From Mucilaginibacter straminoryzae (GTDB lineage Bacteria; Bacteroidota; Bacteroidia; Sphingobacteriales; Sphingobacteriaceae): 64,000 bases of DNA. Under the pieces are notes generated by a model. The model was given only the letters and a program-made list of their open reading frames with translations, ran no database searches and had not been told where the DNA came from. The stretch lies in contig NZ_JALJEJ010000003.1 of the NCBI RefSeq assembly GCF_022953055.1, positions 372,001 through 436,000 of the forward strand, in the 5' to 3' direction. This document shows positions 9,080 to 17,813 of the stretch, piece by piece. Position numbers and translations under genes: made by a program. Every line of letters begins with the position of its first letter. The stretch's first letter is position 1.

Positions 9080-10210
9080 ATGGCAAACCCCCTGACCATA
9101 GGTGTTGATATCCGCGAACTACGGGTTGCTAAAACCGGGGTTAAAACCTACCTGGAGGAAATTTGCCGCGAGTTTAAGCTAAAGTCAGATCAACAGGTTA
9201 AGTTCATCTTCCTGGATTCCTGGTTGCCTGCTGGGCAGCATCGTCACAAAGCGGGCAAGCTGATAGAACATTTCAACTACCACTTCTGGAAACAGGTTAC
9301 ACTCCCCTTAAAAGCTTTCTTTAACCATTGCGATGTTGTTCTTTGCGTAGATAATTTTGCACCCTTGCTAAAGTTGGGTTACAAAACCTTACCCGTGTTC
9401 CACGACGCCTTCTTTTTTGAGACACCTCAGGATTACGGCAAAATATGGTTATGGTTGTACAAGCAAACCGCTATACCCGCCGCAAAAAGCTCTCCTTTTG
9501 TAATTACGCCGAGCGAGCACGCGCGTAAAAAGATCAATTATTATACGGGCATCCCGCTGGACAAATTGGTGGTCGTACATGAAGCGCCAAAATCTTTTAC
9601 CGGAAAGCTTTCATTACCAGAATCAGTTCTAGAAAGGTTTAACCTGCAGCCGGCGTTATACATTTTGCATGTAGGCGCTTATTACACCAGGAAAAACCTG
9701 GTCACTTTGGTTAATGCCTTTGCTTCCACTAAAAGCGCACTTCCAGAAGGAATGAAACTGGTTTTAGCGGGAGGTACTCCCGCTGCGGATAAAGGGGGGA
9801 ATTACACCCACATACAAGAAGCTATCAAAAGCTCCGGTCTTGAAAACGATGTGATCTTGACCGGTTACCTTCCTGATGATGAGATACAACAACTCTATCA
9901 AAACGCTTTGTTGTACGTATTCCCCTCATTAAATGAAGGGTTCGGGCTGCCTGTTTTAGAAGCCTTTAAAAACAGCCTGCCGGTAATTGTCGCTGATAAT
10001 TCGTCTCTACCGGAAATTGGTGGCGATGCCGTACTTTGTTTCAGTCCGGATGACGAGTTGGCCCTTGCCGAAAAAATAAAACTGGTTGTGGAAGATAATG
10101 CGCTAAGGCAGGAAATGATCGAAAAGGGGCAATTACATCTGGAGGACTTTTCATGGTCAAAAACTGCCGACCAGATCATTGATGTTTGCAGAAAAGCTGC
10201 GGGACGTTAA
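9080..10210 (+). CDS. Glycosyltransferase family 4 (GT-B fold)
   Basis: A 376-residue retaining GT4-type sugar transferase. The N-terminal domain contains GVDIRELRVAKTGVKTY, a glycine loop usual for mannosyl/glucosyl transferases. The C-terminal nucleotide-sugar domain starts near residue 190 with LHVGAYYTRKNL and carries the E-x7-E motif in EGFGLPVLEAF. No signal peptide or TM helix was seen. It closes the plus-strand block. Its stop codon shares the four bases TTAA with the stop of the opposing gene (10207-10210), leaving no room for a terminator between the two convergent genes. Sugar specificity is unknown. Confidence 0.88.
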   Translation: MANPLTIGVDIRELRVAKTGVKTYLEEICREFKLKSDQQVKFIFLDSWLPAGQHRHKAGKLIEHFNYHFWKQVTLPLKAFFNHCDVVLCVDNFAPLLKLGYKTLPVFHDAFFFETPQDYGKIWLWLYKQTAIPAAKSSPFVITPSEHARKKINYYTGIPLDKLVVVHEAPKSFTGKLSLPESVLERFNLQPALYILHVGAYYTRKNLVTLVNAFASTKSALPEGMKLVLAGGTPAADKGGNYTHIQEAIKSSGLENDVILTGYLPDDEIQQLYQNALLYVFPSLNEGFGLPVLEAFKNSLPVIVADNSSLPEIGGDAVLCFSPDDELALAEKIKLVVEDNALRQEMIEKGQLHLEDFSWSKTADQIIDVCRKAAGR

Positions 10211-11310
10211 TTCTCTGCAAATACCCGGACATGGTCGTCCGTCACTTTGTCCCAGTTGAATTCGCTTAAGGCTCGTTGTTGTGCTTTTTCTGCCAACTGC
10301 AGCATCTCGGGGTAGTGTTGTTCACAATAGTTGATTTCCTGGGCAAGCGAATCAATATCACCTTTTCTAAATGTCCGGGCAGTGTCCCTTACCACATATT
10401 GGTTTTCTTCAATATCGCTCACGATCAACGGCACATTAAGCCCCATTACCGTCAGCACCACCGGCGACAGCCCTTCCACATCAGACGGCTGGATATAACA
10501 ATAAGCATTTAACATTAAAGCGTTTACGTCTTCGCCATAGACGAATCCGGGAAACACGATCTGCTCATTGCCCATGGCCAGTATCTCTTTTTCATAAGCA
10601 GACGGATTGGGCGAACCGCCTATCAGTACAAGCTTTTTATCTGTATTTGTTTTTTTAAACGCAGGGATCAGGTAGTGCAAACCTTTATCGGGGATAAAGC
10701 GACCCACAAACAGGTAATATCCGCCTTTTTGCAAGTTGAACTTCTGTAATACACTTTCCGGATTGGCAACCGGCTCTACCTCGCTGCCAAACGGGATAAA
10801 CTCGAATTGCTTTTTAAAGCGCTCTTCAAAAAGCCTCCGGGCAATTACATTATCAAAAATAACCTGGTTAGGAAAGTACGCCGTAATATAGGCTGATATC
10901 TTCAGGTATAGTTTTCCGTACCACGGCCATTTGTCGCGCTTCCAGTCGACACCATCCTGGCTAATGAACACCTTCTTTCCAAAAAGTCTTAATGGTAGTG
11001 CCCAAATACTGTTCCCTCCGTTTTGGATATGAACAATATCAGCAGAATTGGTAAAAATAATATGGCAGGTGCATTTGAACGAGTGGAGCAGCGTATCAAA
11101 ACCAGATTTGGGGACGGTTTTAAAAGTCTTGATCTTAACGCCCTTATATTCTTTGATATCTACAAAAACATCCGGATAACGACGGTTATAGGCAATTACC
11201 TGGTGGCCGCGTTTAACAAGGCGGGGAAAAAGTTCTAAAGCAAATTTGTCCGCACCGGCTGCCCCTTTAGCCGGCGGCAGGGTACGGAACCCAAAAGCAG
11301 CAATACGCAT
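10207..11310 (-). CDS. Glycosyltransferase family 4 with altered E-x7-E motif
   Basis: A 367-residue GT-B enzyme. The N-terminal domain starts RIAAFGFRTLPPAKGAAGAD, and the C-terminal domain has the standard FVGRFIPDKGLHYLI and LIGGSPNP motifs. In the place of the usual E-x7-E (EGxxxxxLEA) it reads EGLSPVVLTVM, so the second glutamate is replaced by threonine. It still looks intact, with no frameshift. The gene starts 2 bases after the stop of the RmlD-like gene on the same strand, so the two form a minus-strand pair facing the plus-strand block at 5977-10210. Probable role: addition of a sugar to the exopolysaccharide repeat. Confidence 0.85.
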   Translation of the reverse strand: MRIAAFGFRTLPPAKGAAGADKFALELFPRLVKRGHQVIAYNRRYPDVFVDIKEYKGVKIKTFKTVPKSGFDTLLHSFKCTCHIIFTNSADIVHIQNGGNSIWALPLRLFGKKVFISQDGVDWKRDKWPWYGKLYLKISAYITAYFPNQVIFDNVIARRLFEERFKKQFEFIPFGSEVEPVANPESVLQKFNLQKGGYYLFVGRFIPDKGLHYLIPAFKKTNTDKKLVLIGGSPNPSAYEKEILAMGNEQIVFPGFVYGEDVNALMLNAYCYIQPSDVEGLSPVVLTVMGLNVPLIVSDIEENQYVVRDTARTFRKGDIDSLAQEINYCEQHYPEMLQLAEKAQQRALSEFNWDKVTDDHVRVFAEN

Positions 11311-11312
11311 AA

Positions 11313-12266
11313 TTAAACAGCAGGCTTCAGCGCAATATCTGCTTCTTTAGCCATTTGTATCTTATCTTCTAAATATTCTGTAAAGTATTCTGCAATATAC
11401 TCACGTAAGGCTACTTTCCAGTCGCGCATGATGTTAAGGTTGCGCAGCTCCAATTTCTTGTTAATCAACCTTTCAGACGGCGGACGCGGTGCGAAATAAG
11501 TGTCCTTAAAATAATCTGAAGTTACCTCATGAATGGTTACTTCACTATGTAGCCCTAATATATTAACAATCTCTTCAGCAACTTCGCTTCGGCTGGTTTC
11601 TCCCCGGCAAACTAAATTGTAAAGCCCCCAATATTCGTTCTCCATCAAAAGCTTCACATTCTTGGCAAAGTCGACAGTGTAAGTAGGCGTGCCGTCCTTA
11701 TCATTAACCACGTAAAGGTCACGCTTTCCGCTAACCAGTTGTTTAATGATCTTATTAATGAATTTTTTGTCTTTTTCAGGGCCACCACCCATCATCCAGC
11801 CGGCACGGCAGATAATGTAACGCTTAGCGTTTTCTCTTACATAACGCTCGCCCATATATTTGGAACGGGCATAGTGTCCAAGCGGATTGGGTTCATCCCA
11901 ATCGTCGTAGAAGTCTTTTTTACCATCAAATATTCCGGCGGTACTAATATACAGCATTGGTATATTCAGTTGGTTAGCCAGTAATACGGCGTTTTCAACC
12001 GAGGTAGTATTTGTCAAATAAGCATTATCCGGTTCCTGTTCACATTCTTCAAGATCGGTAAGTGCACCGATATGGAACAGATAATCAGGCTTAAAATTGT
12101 ACAGATCTTCCCGGTAACTTTCAAAGTTTCTGAAGTCTAAAAACTCCAGCCAACCAGCATTCACATCCTTATCTGTACACCTTAATTCATAATCATCTTT
12201 AAATATGCGGTGTAGCGCTTCTCCAAGCATTCCACCGGCACCGGCGATGTAGATTCTTTTCTTCAT
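11313..12266 (-). CDS. RmlD-like NAD(P)-dependent sugar reductase (extended SDR)
   Basis: A 317-residue extended short-chain dehydrogenase/reductase resembling dTDP-4-dehydrorhamnose reductase. The Rossmann motif GAGGMLGEAL lies at the N-terminus, and the catalytic Y-x-x-x-K is YARSK (Tyr132, Lys136). The C-terminal half (RPPSERLINKKL) resembles the substrate lobe of RmlD, which usually has RPxxSxLD. RmlA, RmlB and RmlC are not in the window, so the exact nucleotide sugar is uncertain. It could make dTDP-rhamnose or reduce another 4-keto sugar. It precedes a GT4 gene by 2 bases, which suggests that this transferase may use the product. The upstream 344 bases form a divergent control region. 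Confidence 0.8.
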   Translation of the reverse strand: MKKRIYIAGAGGMLGEALHRIFKDDYELRCTDKDVNAGWLEFLDFRNFESYREDLYNFKPDYLFHIGALTDLEECEQEPDNAYLTNTTSVENAVLLANQLNIPMLYISTAGIFDGKKDFYDDWDEPNPLGHYARSKYMGERYVRENAKRYIICRAGWMMGGGPEKDKKFINKIIKQLVSGKRDLYVVNDKDGTPTYTVDFAKNVKLLMENEYWGLYNLVCRGETSRSEVAEEIVNILGLHSEVTIHEVTSDYFKDTYFAPRPPSERLINKKLELRNLNIMRDWKVALREYIAEYFTEYLEDKIQMAKEADIALKPAV

Positions 12267-12610
12267 TAGTTATTCAGAGCCGTCACACAAATGCAACAGC
12301 GGTAGTATGTTCACCAGAAAGCCCAAAAATAAGCTTTTAAAGTTCATAAACAATGTATACTCCTATTAGGTTTACGTAGTACTAAGAACTTTTATTACAA
12401 AGCACGCAAAAATTTATTGCAAAAACATTAAATAACTTCGATGGTTTTGGAAGGGAAACTTTAAGCAGCACAATTTTGTTTTAACTTTTGAAAAAATAAT
12501 CAGTGCGTTATTTCAGCGCCAAAAAGCAAAATAGCAGAAACGGGTTTTAAACATTACCTTTGGCCTGCATCTGCAATACCAGTGTGTGGTAAGTTGGAAC
12601 TTATTTAAGA
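12267..12610. promoter_or_regulatory. Divergent intergenic region between RmlD-like and GT4 genes
   Basis: 344 A+T-rich bases without a credible gene. Both neighbours are transcribed outward, so at least two promoters must lie here. A Bacteroidota-type -7 box is visible for the plus strand (12555-12562). I could not identify a matching box for the minus strand. No terminator-like hairpin was seen. Confidence 0.5.
12555..12562 (+). promoter_or_regulatory. Putative -7 promoter box TACCTTTG before GT4 gene
   Basis: TACCTTTG fits the Bacteroidota -7 consensus TAnnTTTG and lies 48 bases before the ATG at 12611. No TTTG-like -33 box is present about 20 bases upstream (the sequence there is purine-rich), so the call rests on the -7 box alone. 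Confidence 0.45.
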
Positions 12611-13702
12611 ATGAAAGTAGCATTTGTTACAAGATTAAACTTGTATAAAATAGCAGGAGGCGATACCGTCCAAATTGAACAAACTGCACGGCAATTACGT
12701 AACCTCGGCGTCGAAGTGGATATTCTTCGTTCTGTTGATCCTATCCCATATGAACAATACGATATACTCCATTTCTTTGGAATACCGCGGCCGGGAGATA
12801 TGGTTTATCACAGCAGTAAAGCAAAAATGCCTTTTGTAGTATCTACTATCCATTGCACTTACGGCAATTATTATAAATATAACAAGAAAGGCATCGGTGC
12901 GTTCTTTTCTTTTCTCAATTCAGACAGCATGGAGTATTTCAAAACTATTGCCAGGTGGATCGTCGGGAAAGACCATTGTCCGAGCAGGCACTATTTTCTG
13001 AACGGGCAACGTAAAAGTATCGTCCACGTATTGGAAACGGCTGATTTTATCTTACCCAACTCCTACTCTGAGCTAAACAGGTTAAAAGAACTCTATACAC
13101 AGAAAGTTAAAGGCTGGGTGGTTACGAATGGGATCAATCCCGAAAAGTTCCCGTACGATCCGACGATACAGAAAGACGATAACCTGGTGATTTGCGTAGG
13201 ACGGATAGAGAACCGCAAAAATCAACTTAATTTAATTAAAGCTTTAAATAACACGGCTTATAAACTGGTGCTGATAGGCGAACCATCTGCAAACCAGTTA
13301 GATTATTATAACGAATGTAAAAGCATAGCGGGGCCGAACGTGGTATTCGCCGGAAGGCTTTCGCATGAAGACATGGTACATTACTACCAGGTGGCAAAGG
13401 TACATGTACTGGCAAGCTGGTTTGAAACTACGGGCTTAAGCTCGCTGGAAGCGGCCTTAATGCATTGCAATATTGTAATTACTGAAGAAGGCGACACCCG
13501 CGAGTATTTTGGTGAAGATGCCTTCTATTGTACGCCCGAAAACCCCGACAGCATCAGGCAAGCGGTTGATAAAGCAATCGCTGCGACATTTAACCCAGAG
13601 CTGGCAGAGAAAATAAAAGCAGAGTACACGTGGAGAAAAGCGGCCGAGCAAACATTGGCAGCCTACCAAGCACTGGTACCCCATCGCGCTGTAGTAATTT
13701 GA
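12611..13702 (+). CDS. Glycosyltransferase family 4 (GT-B fold)
   Basis: A 363-residue GT4-like transferase. The N-terminus MKVAFVTRLNLYKIAGGDT contains the acceptor-side glycine loop. The C-terminal domain has CVGRIENRKNQ, VFAGRLSHEDM and an intact E-x7-E motif (ETTGLSSLE). It is probably cytoplasmic and builds the exopolysaccharide repeat unit. It is the first gene of a plus-strand run that continues with a Wzi-like protein, an SLBB exporter and Wzz. A 74-base gap separates it from the Wzi-like gene, so separate promoters are possible. Confidence 0.87.
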   Translation: MKVAFVTRLNLYKIAGGDTVQIEQTARQLRNLGVEVDILRSVDPIPYEQYDILHFFGIPRPGDMVYHSSKAKMPFVVSTIHCTYGNYYKYNKKGIGAFFSFLNSDSMEYFKTIARWIVGKDHCPSRHYFLNGQRKSIVHVLETADFILPNSYSELNRLKELYTQKVKGWVVTNGINPEKFPYDPTIQKDDNLVICVGRIENRKNQLNLIKALNNTAYKLVLIGEPSANQLDYYNECKSIAGPNVVFAGRLSHEDMVHYYQVAKVHVLASWFETTGLSSLEAALMHCNIVITEEGDTREYFGEDAFYCTPENPDSIRQAVDKAIAATFNPELAEKIKAEYTWRKAAEQTLAAYQALVPHRAVVI

Positions 13703-13776
13703 TACTGAGATAAAACAATTATATTTTATTCATCTACCCAATTTAACATCATACTTATCAACCTCATCTGCTGCTA

Positions 13777-15420
13777 ATGACCTTAAAAAAATCACTGATC
13801 ATCGTAGCATGCCTTGTGCTGGCAGCCGTTAATTCGCTCCAGGCCCAGGCTGTGTTCGAAAACCCCAATCACCCGGTATATAAATTTTTAGCCAGGCAGG
13901 CCCAGAAGGGTAAAGTTAACTACTACGACCTGGTACAGCCAGTTACACGTCAGCACATTGCAGAAATGCTTTTTGAACTGCGGAAGGCTGACAATTTAAC
14001 CGATACCGAAAAAAAAGAGCTTGACTTTTACCTGAACGAATACAGCGAGTTTAACCCGGATCTGAAAGATCAGACCGAGCTTCTTTTTAAGCGCGACCAA
14101 TACGGCAACCGGCGTTTATTAAACGTTAACAAAGGCGACTTTTTGCTACGTGCCGACCCGGCTCTCACCTACGAATACACCAAAGGCAAAAATAAAAGTG
14201 TTTTTAAACAGGCATCGGGTGTAGCGTTGTGGGGGCAAGCCGGAAAACACTTCAGTTTCCAGGCTTACTTCCAGGACATCAATGAAAAGGGCGACGGTGT
14301 AGACAGCACAAAGAAGTTCACGCCGGAAACAGGCATTCAGCGTACAGCTTCCATCAACCACAACCTGGTTAATTACAGCGATGTACGTGCGAATATTACG
14401 TATAGCTGGAACAACGGATTGATCAGCATCGGGAAAGATCAGATCCTGTATGGTTACGGGCAGAACGGCAGGTTAATCATGTCAGACAAGGCGCCTTCTT
14501 ACCCATACCTTCGTTTAGATTATCAACCCCTGAAATGGCTGCATTTTAACTATGTGTTCGCCTCTTTACAGTCTACCGTCATCGATTCTTCACGCACTTA
14601 CAGAACTGGAACTAATCTCTACGGCGGCGTAAGAGAAGTATACGTTGCGAAATATTTTGCCACTCATAGTTTAAGTTTTCTTCTAACTAAAGGATTGGTA
14701 CTCAGCCTTGGTGAGTCCATGATCTCCAGCGATAGTTTTGATCCGGGTTACCTGGTGCCCTTGATCTTCTATAAGGCGTACGACCAATACCAGAGCCGCT
14801 ACAAAATTACCACAGGCTCCAATGGGCAGTTCTTCTTCCAGGCGAGTTCGCGCAATAATATCCCGAATACGCACCTTTATGCCTCGTTGTTTATTGACGA
14901 AATCAGACTGGGTAGTGTGTTCGACCCGGCAAAGAGCCGTAACCAGTTAGGCTATAACGTAGGCGCTTCGGTTACAGATGTATTTATCCCTTACCTTACC
15001 CTGGGGGCAGAGTATACCCGTATAAATCCGTTTGTATATAACAACCTGATACCCGCCCAAACCTATGAAAACCAAGGGTACTCCTTAGGCGAATGGATTG
15101 GCCAAAACGCTGATAAAGCAATTCTATGGCTTTCTTATAATCCGCTTCCACGGCTAACTACAATGGCGCAGTTCACCTATATCCGTAAAGGCCGTGACGG
15201 CTCCGTACTCGATCAGTATTTTGCTGAACCTCAGCCTAAGTTTTTAGAACAGGGGCCGGTAGAAGCGCAAAAGCAGTTATTGGTAGAAGCAAGATACGAA
15301 TGGCTGCACCGCTTGTACCTGCGTGCCGCTTATCAGCACCAGGCCGGGGTGATCAGGCCTGCTTTACAAACAGGGGCGGTACCTAACCAGTTAAGCATTG
15401 GTGTGAACTATGGCTTTTGA
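13777..15420 (+). CDS. Wzi-like capsule-assembly outer-membrane protein (first of three)
   Basis: A 547-residue secreted protein with a clear signal peptide (hydrophobic core to about residue 20, LQAQA cleavage). The N-terminal part (HPVYKFLARQAQKG) and the arginine/tyrosine-rich beta-strand pattern that follows match the Wzi/capsule-assembly family, an 18-stranded outer-membrane barrel that in Escherichia binds group 1 capsule at the surface. The chain ends in an aromatic residue (NYGF), as barrel proteins do. It is followed 48 bases later by the SLBB exporter. Two related proteins are encoded at 21327-24718 on the other strand. The family call is good, and a role in retaining polymer at the surface is inferred. 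Confidence 0.82.
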   Translation: MTLKKSLIIVACLVLAAVNSLQAQAVFENPNHPVYKFLARQAQKGKVNYYDLVQPVTRQHIAEMLFELRKADNLTDTEKKELDFYLNEYSEFNPDLKDQTELLFKRDQYGNRRLLNVNKGDFLLRADPALTYEYTKGKNKSVFKQASGVALWGQAGKHFSFQAYFQDINEKGDGVDSTKKFTPETGIQRTASINHNLVNYSDVRANITYSWNNGLISIGKDQILYGYGQNGRLIMSDKAPSYPYLRLDYQPLKWLHFNYVFASLQSTVIDSSRTYRTGTNLYGGVREVYVAKYFATHSLSFLLTKGLVLSLGESMISSDSFDPGYLVPLIFYKAYDQYQSRYKITTGSNGQFFFQASSRNNIPNTHLYASLFIDEIRLGSVFDPAKSRNQLGYNVGASVTDVFIPYLTLGAEYTRINPFVYNNLIPAQTYENQGYSLGEWIGQNADKAILWLSYNPLPRLTTMAQFTYIRKGRDGSVLDQYFAEPQPKFLEQGPVEAQKQLLVEARYEWLHRLYLRAAYQHQAGVIRPALQTGAVPNQLSIGVNYGF

Positions 15421-15434
15421 CAGATTTAATACTA

Positions 15435-15442
15435 TATATTTG
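15435..15442 (+). promoter_or_regulatory. Putative -7 promoter box TATATTTG before SLBB exporter
   Basis: TATATTTG matches TAnnTTTG and lies 27 bases before the ATG at 15469. A TTTG at 15416-15419 could be the -33 box, but the 15-base spacing is shorter than usual. It may provide an internal start for the exporter and Wzz genes. Confidence 0.38.
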
Positions 15443-15468
15443 CAACAATAGCACTTTAAAAGCTTTTC

Positions 15469-17811
15469 ATGCGATTTTCAAAACTACTATTATATTTTCT
15501 TTTCATCTTTTTGGTTGCCGCGCAAAGTAGTAATGGGCAATCTTCAATTTCGCTAAATAATATTCAAAATATAAAGGTTAGCGAATTAAGTGATGAACAG
15601 GTAACCCAGGTATGGAAAAAGCTACAGGATTCTGGCATACCCGAAGACCAGGCTTATAAGCTAATGGAACAAAAAGGCCTTCCCGCAGGTGAGGTGCAGG
15701 CTTTGAAAGATCGCTTCACATTGTTGGGATTAAATAAAAAAGGCAGCCTTAAAACTACCTCGAAATCTGAAAAAGAAAAGATAGACTTTTCTCGCGACGC
15801 GGACACCAGCGTAAGCCGTCCTGCGCCTACCCTTAAAACTAGTCCTACCGCCCAAAACGCAACAAAACTACCCGTTTTTGGAATGGATTTTTTCAGCCAG
15901 CGGACCGTTAAATTCGAGCCTAACTTTAATGCGGCCACCCCTAAAAGTTATGTGATCGGCCCCGGTGATGAATTGATTTTGCTGGTAACCGGGTTAAATG
16001 AGAGTAGCGTACGTAGCAAGGTAACGCCTGAAGGCAACCTGCAGATCCCCTACGCAGGTATTGTTTACGTTAACGGCTATACCATAGAGCAGGCAACGGC
16101 GGCTATCCGCAGTAAGATGACGAAGATCTACCCCGGCTTGCGCAACGGGCAAACTCAATTAAATGTAACACTGGGCAATACACGCAGTATCCGCATTACC
16201 ATTGTGGGCGAAGCGCAAACACCAGGAACTTATACCCTTTCATCTCTATCCACCGTATTTAATGCGCTTTACAATTCTGGTGGCCCTACGGCTAACGGCT
16301 CGTTAAGATACATCGAGTTAATCCGGAATAACCGTGTTTACAAAACAATCGACTTCTACAGTTTTCTTCAATACGGACTAATGGAGGGTAATATCCGGCT
16401 GGAGGATCAGGACGTATTGCGTATCCCGGTCTACCGCAAACGGGTTAGCATACTGGGTGAAGTTAAAAAGCCAGCTATTTATGAATTAAAGGATGGCGAA
16501 CAGCTTGACGACCTGATCAAATACGCAGGCGGTTTTACTGATCTGGCTTATAAAGGAATTGCCAAAGTAGAACAGATTAACGACCTGGAGCGTGACGTTA
16601 AAGACGTGCCTGTAAATCTTTTTGGCAACTTTGTTCCGCGCAATGGCGATGTGGTTACCATTGGCGCCATCACTAATCGCTACGCTAACCGTATTGTTCT
16701 GGAGGGCGCAGTTTACCGACCTGGCCCTTACGAACTTACTGCCGGTTTAACGTTATCAGGTTTGTTAAACCTGGCCAAAGGATTAAAGCCTGAAGCCTAT
16801 ACCAACCGCGGTTATATAAAACGAACCTTGCCAGATCTTCAAAAACAGTTCATTTCCTTTAATCCGCTTGAAATTGCCGCGGGAAGGAATGACGTACCTT
16901 TAATGCGTGAAGATACCGTCGTAATTCAGGAAAAAAGCACCTTTATAGCAGAGCAGACCGTTACCGTGAACGGGCACGTGCGAACGCCGTCTAAATTTGT
17001 TTACCGTAAGGGAATGACCCTTGCCGATGTTATTGCGATGGCCGGAGGTTTTGACGAACGTGCCGCTGTACACCATGTGGAGGTTTCAAGAATTATTAAA
17101 AATGAGCAGGATAGCGTTGCCAATCAACTGGTGAAGACTTTTACAGTCGACATGACTGAAGGCTCCGCCGATAATGTACTGCTGGAACCCATGGATTACG
17201 TTTATGTGCAGCGCCTGGTAAATTATCATACATTGGGTAATGTAAGTGTGCGGGGCGAAGTTTTATTCCCTGGAGACTACCCTGTTCAGCGCCGTGACGA
17301 AACTGCACAGGAATTTTTAAAACGTGCCGGAGGCCTTACCCCTTACGGTTCATTACCTAATGCGCAGGTTTTCCGTAATGGCGTACGTGTTAATCTTGAT
17401 CTGACGAACGAAAGTACTGATCCTAAAATTCGCGAAACAATGATCTTGCTTGCTGGCGACAGCATTTTTATTCCGCGGCAAAACGTTTTTGTTGAAGTAA
17501 CGGGTGCCGTAAATAACCCTCAGTTGGTTAATTACGATGGTGGTCGTTTTAAATATTATATTAATGCGGCAGGTGGTGTTACCTCGCACGCACGGTTAAA
17601 AGGTGCTTACATTAAATATCCGGATGGGTTAAACAGGCCCGTAAGGCGATTCCTGGTATTCCGCGTTTATCCGAAGGTAAAACCGGGTAGTAAAATTATT
17701 GTGCCGGAAAAAGACCCTGAAGTGAAATTCAGGCTCGGCGTAGGCGACTTTGCCAGTATCGCTTCAGCCCTTACTGCTTTGATCGGTTTAATCGCCATAT
17801 TAAAGAAATAA
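15469..17811 (+). CDS. SLBB-domain polysaccharide export outer-membrane protein (Wza-like, long form)
   Basis: A 780-residue export protein, about twice the length of E. coli Wza. The signal peptide covers about residues 1-23. A short helical domain follows (SDEQVTQVWKKLQDSG). The poly-export domain lies at about 145-235 (YVIGPGDEL at 161). A row of SLBB beta-grasp repeats runs to the C-terminus (VTGAVNNPQLVNY is the last). A single hydrophobic helix (about 760-778, ending AILKK) could form the C-terminal outer-membrane helix ring known from Wza. There is no lipobox. The Wzz gene begins 2 bases after its stop, so exporter and length regulator are made together. A related 851-residue exporter is encoded at 26510-29065. 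Confidence 0.9.
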   Translation: MRFSKLLLYFLFIFLVAAQSSNGQSSISLNNIQNIKVSELSDEQVTQVWKKLQDSGIPEDQAYKLMEQKGLPAGEVQALKDRFTLLGLNKKGSLKTTSKSEKEKIDFSRDADTSVSRPAPTLKTSPTAQNATKLPVFGMDFFSQRTVKFEPNFNAATPKSYVIGPGDELILLVTGLNESSVRSKVTPEGNLQIPYAGIVYVNGYTIEQATAAIRSKMTKIYPGLRNGQTQLNVTLGNTRSIRITIVGEAQTPGTYTLSSLSTVFNALYNSGGPTANGSLRYIELIRNNRVYKTIDFYSFLQYGLMEGNIRLEDQDVLRIPVYRKRVSILGEVKKPAIYELKDGEQLDDLIKYAGGFTDLAYKGIAKVEQINDLERDVKDVPVNLFGNFVPRNGDVVTIGAITNRYANRIVLEGAVYRPGPYELTAGLTLSGLLNLAKGLKPEAYTNRGYIKRTLPDLQKQFISFNPLEIAAGRNDVPLMREDTVVIQEKSTFIAEQTVTVNGHVRTPSKFVYRKGMTLADVIAMAGGFDERAAVHHVEVSRIIKNEQDSVANQLVKTFTVDMTEGSADNVLLEPMDYVYVQRLVNYHTLGNVSVRGEVLFPGDYPVQRRDETAQEFLKRAGGLTPYGSLPNAQVFRNGVRVNLDLTNESTDPKIRETMILLAGDSIFIPRQNVFVEVTGAVNNPQLVNYDGGRFKYYINAAGGVTSHARLKGAYIKYPDGLNRPVRRFLVFRVYPKVKPGSKIIVPEKDPEVKFRLGVGDFASIASALTALIGLIAILKK

Positions 17812-17813
17812 CC

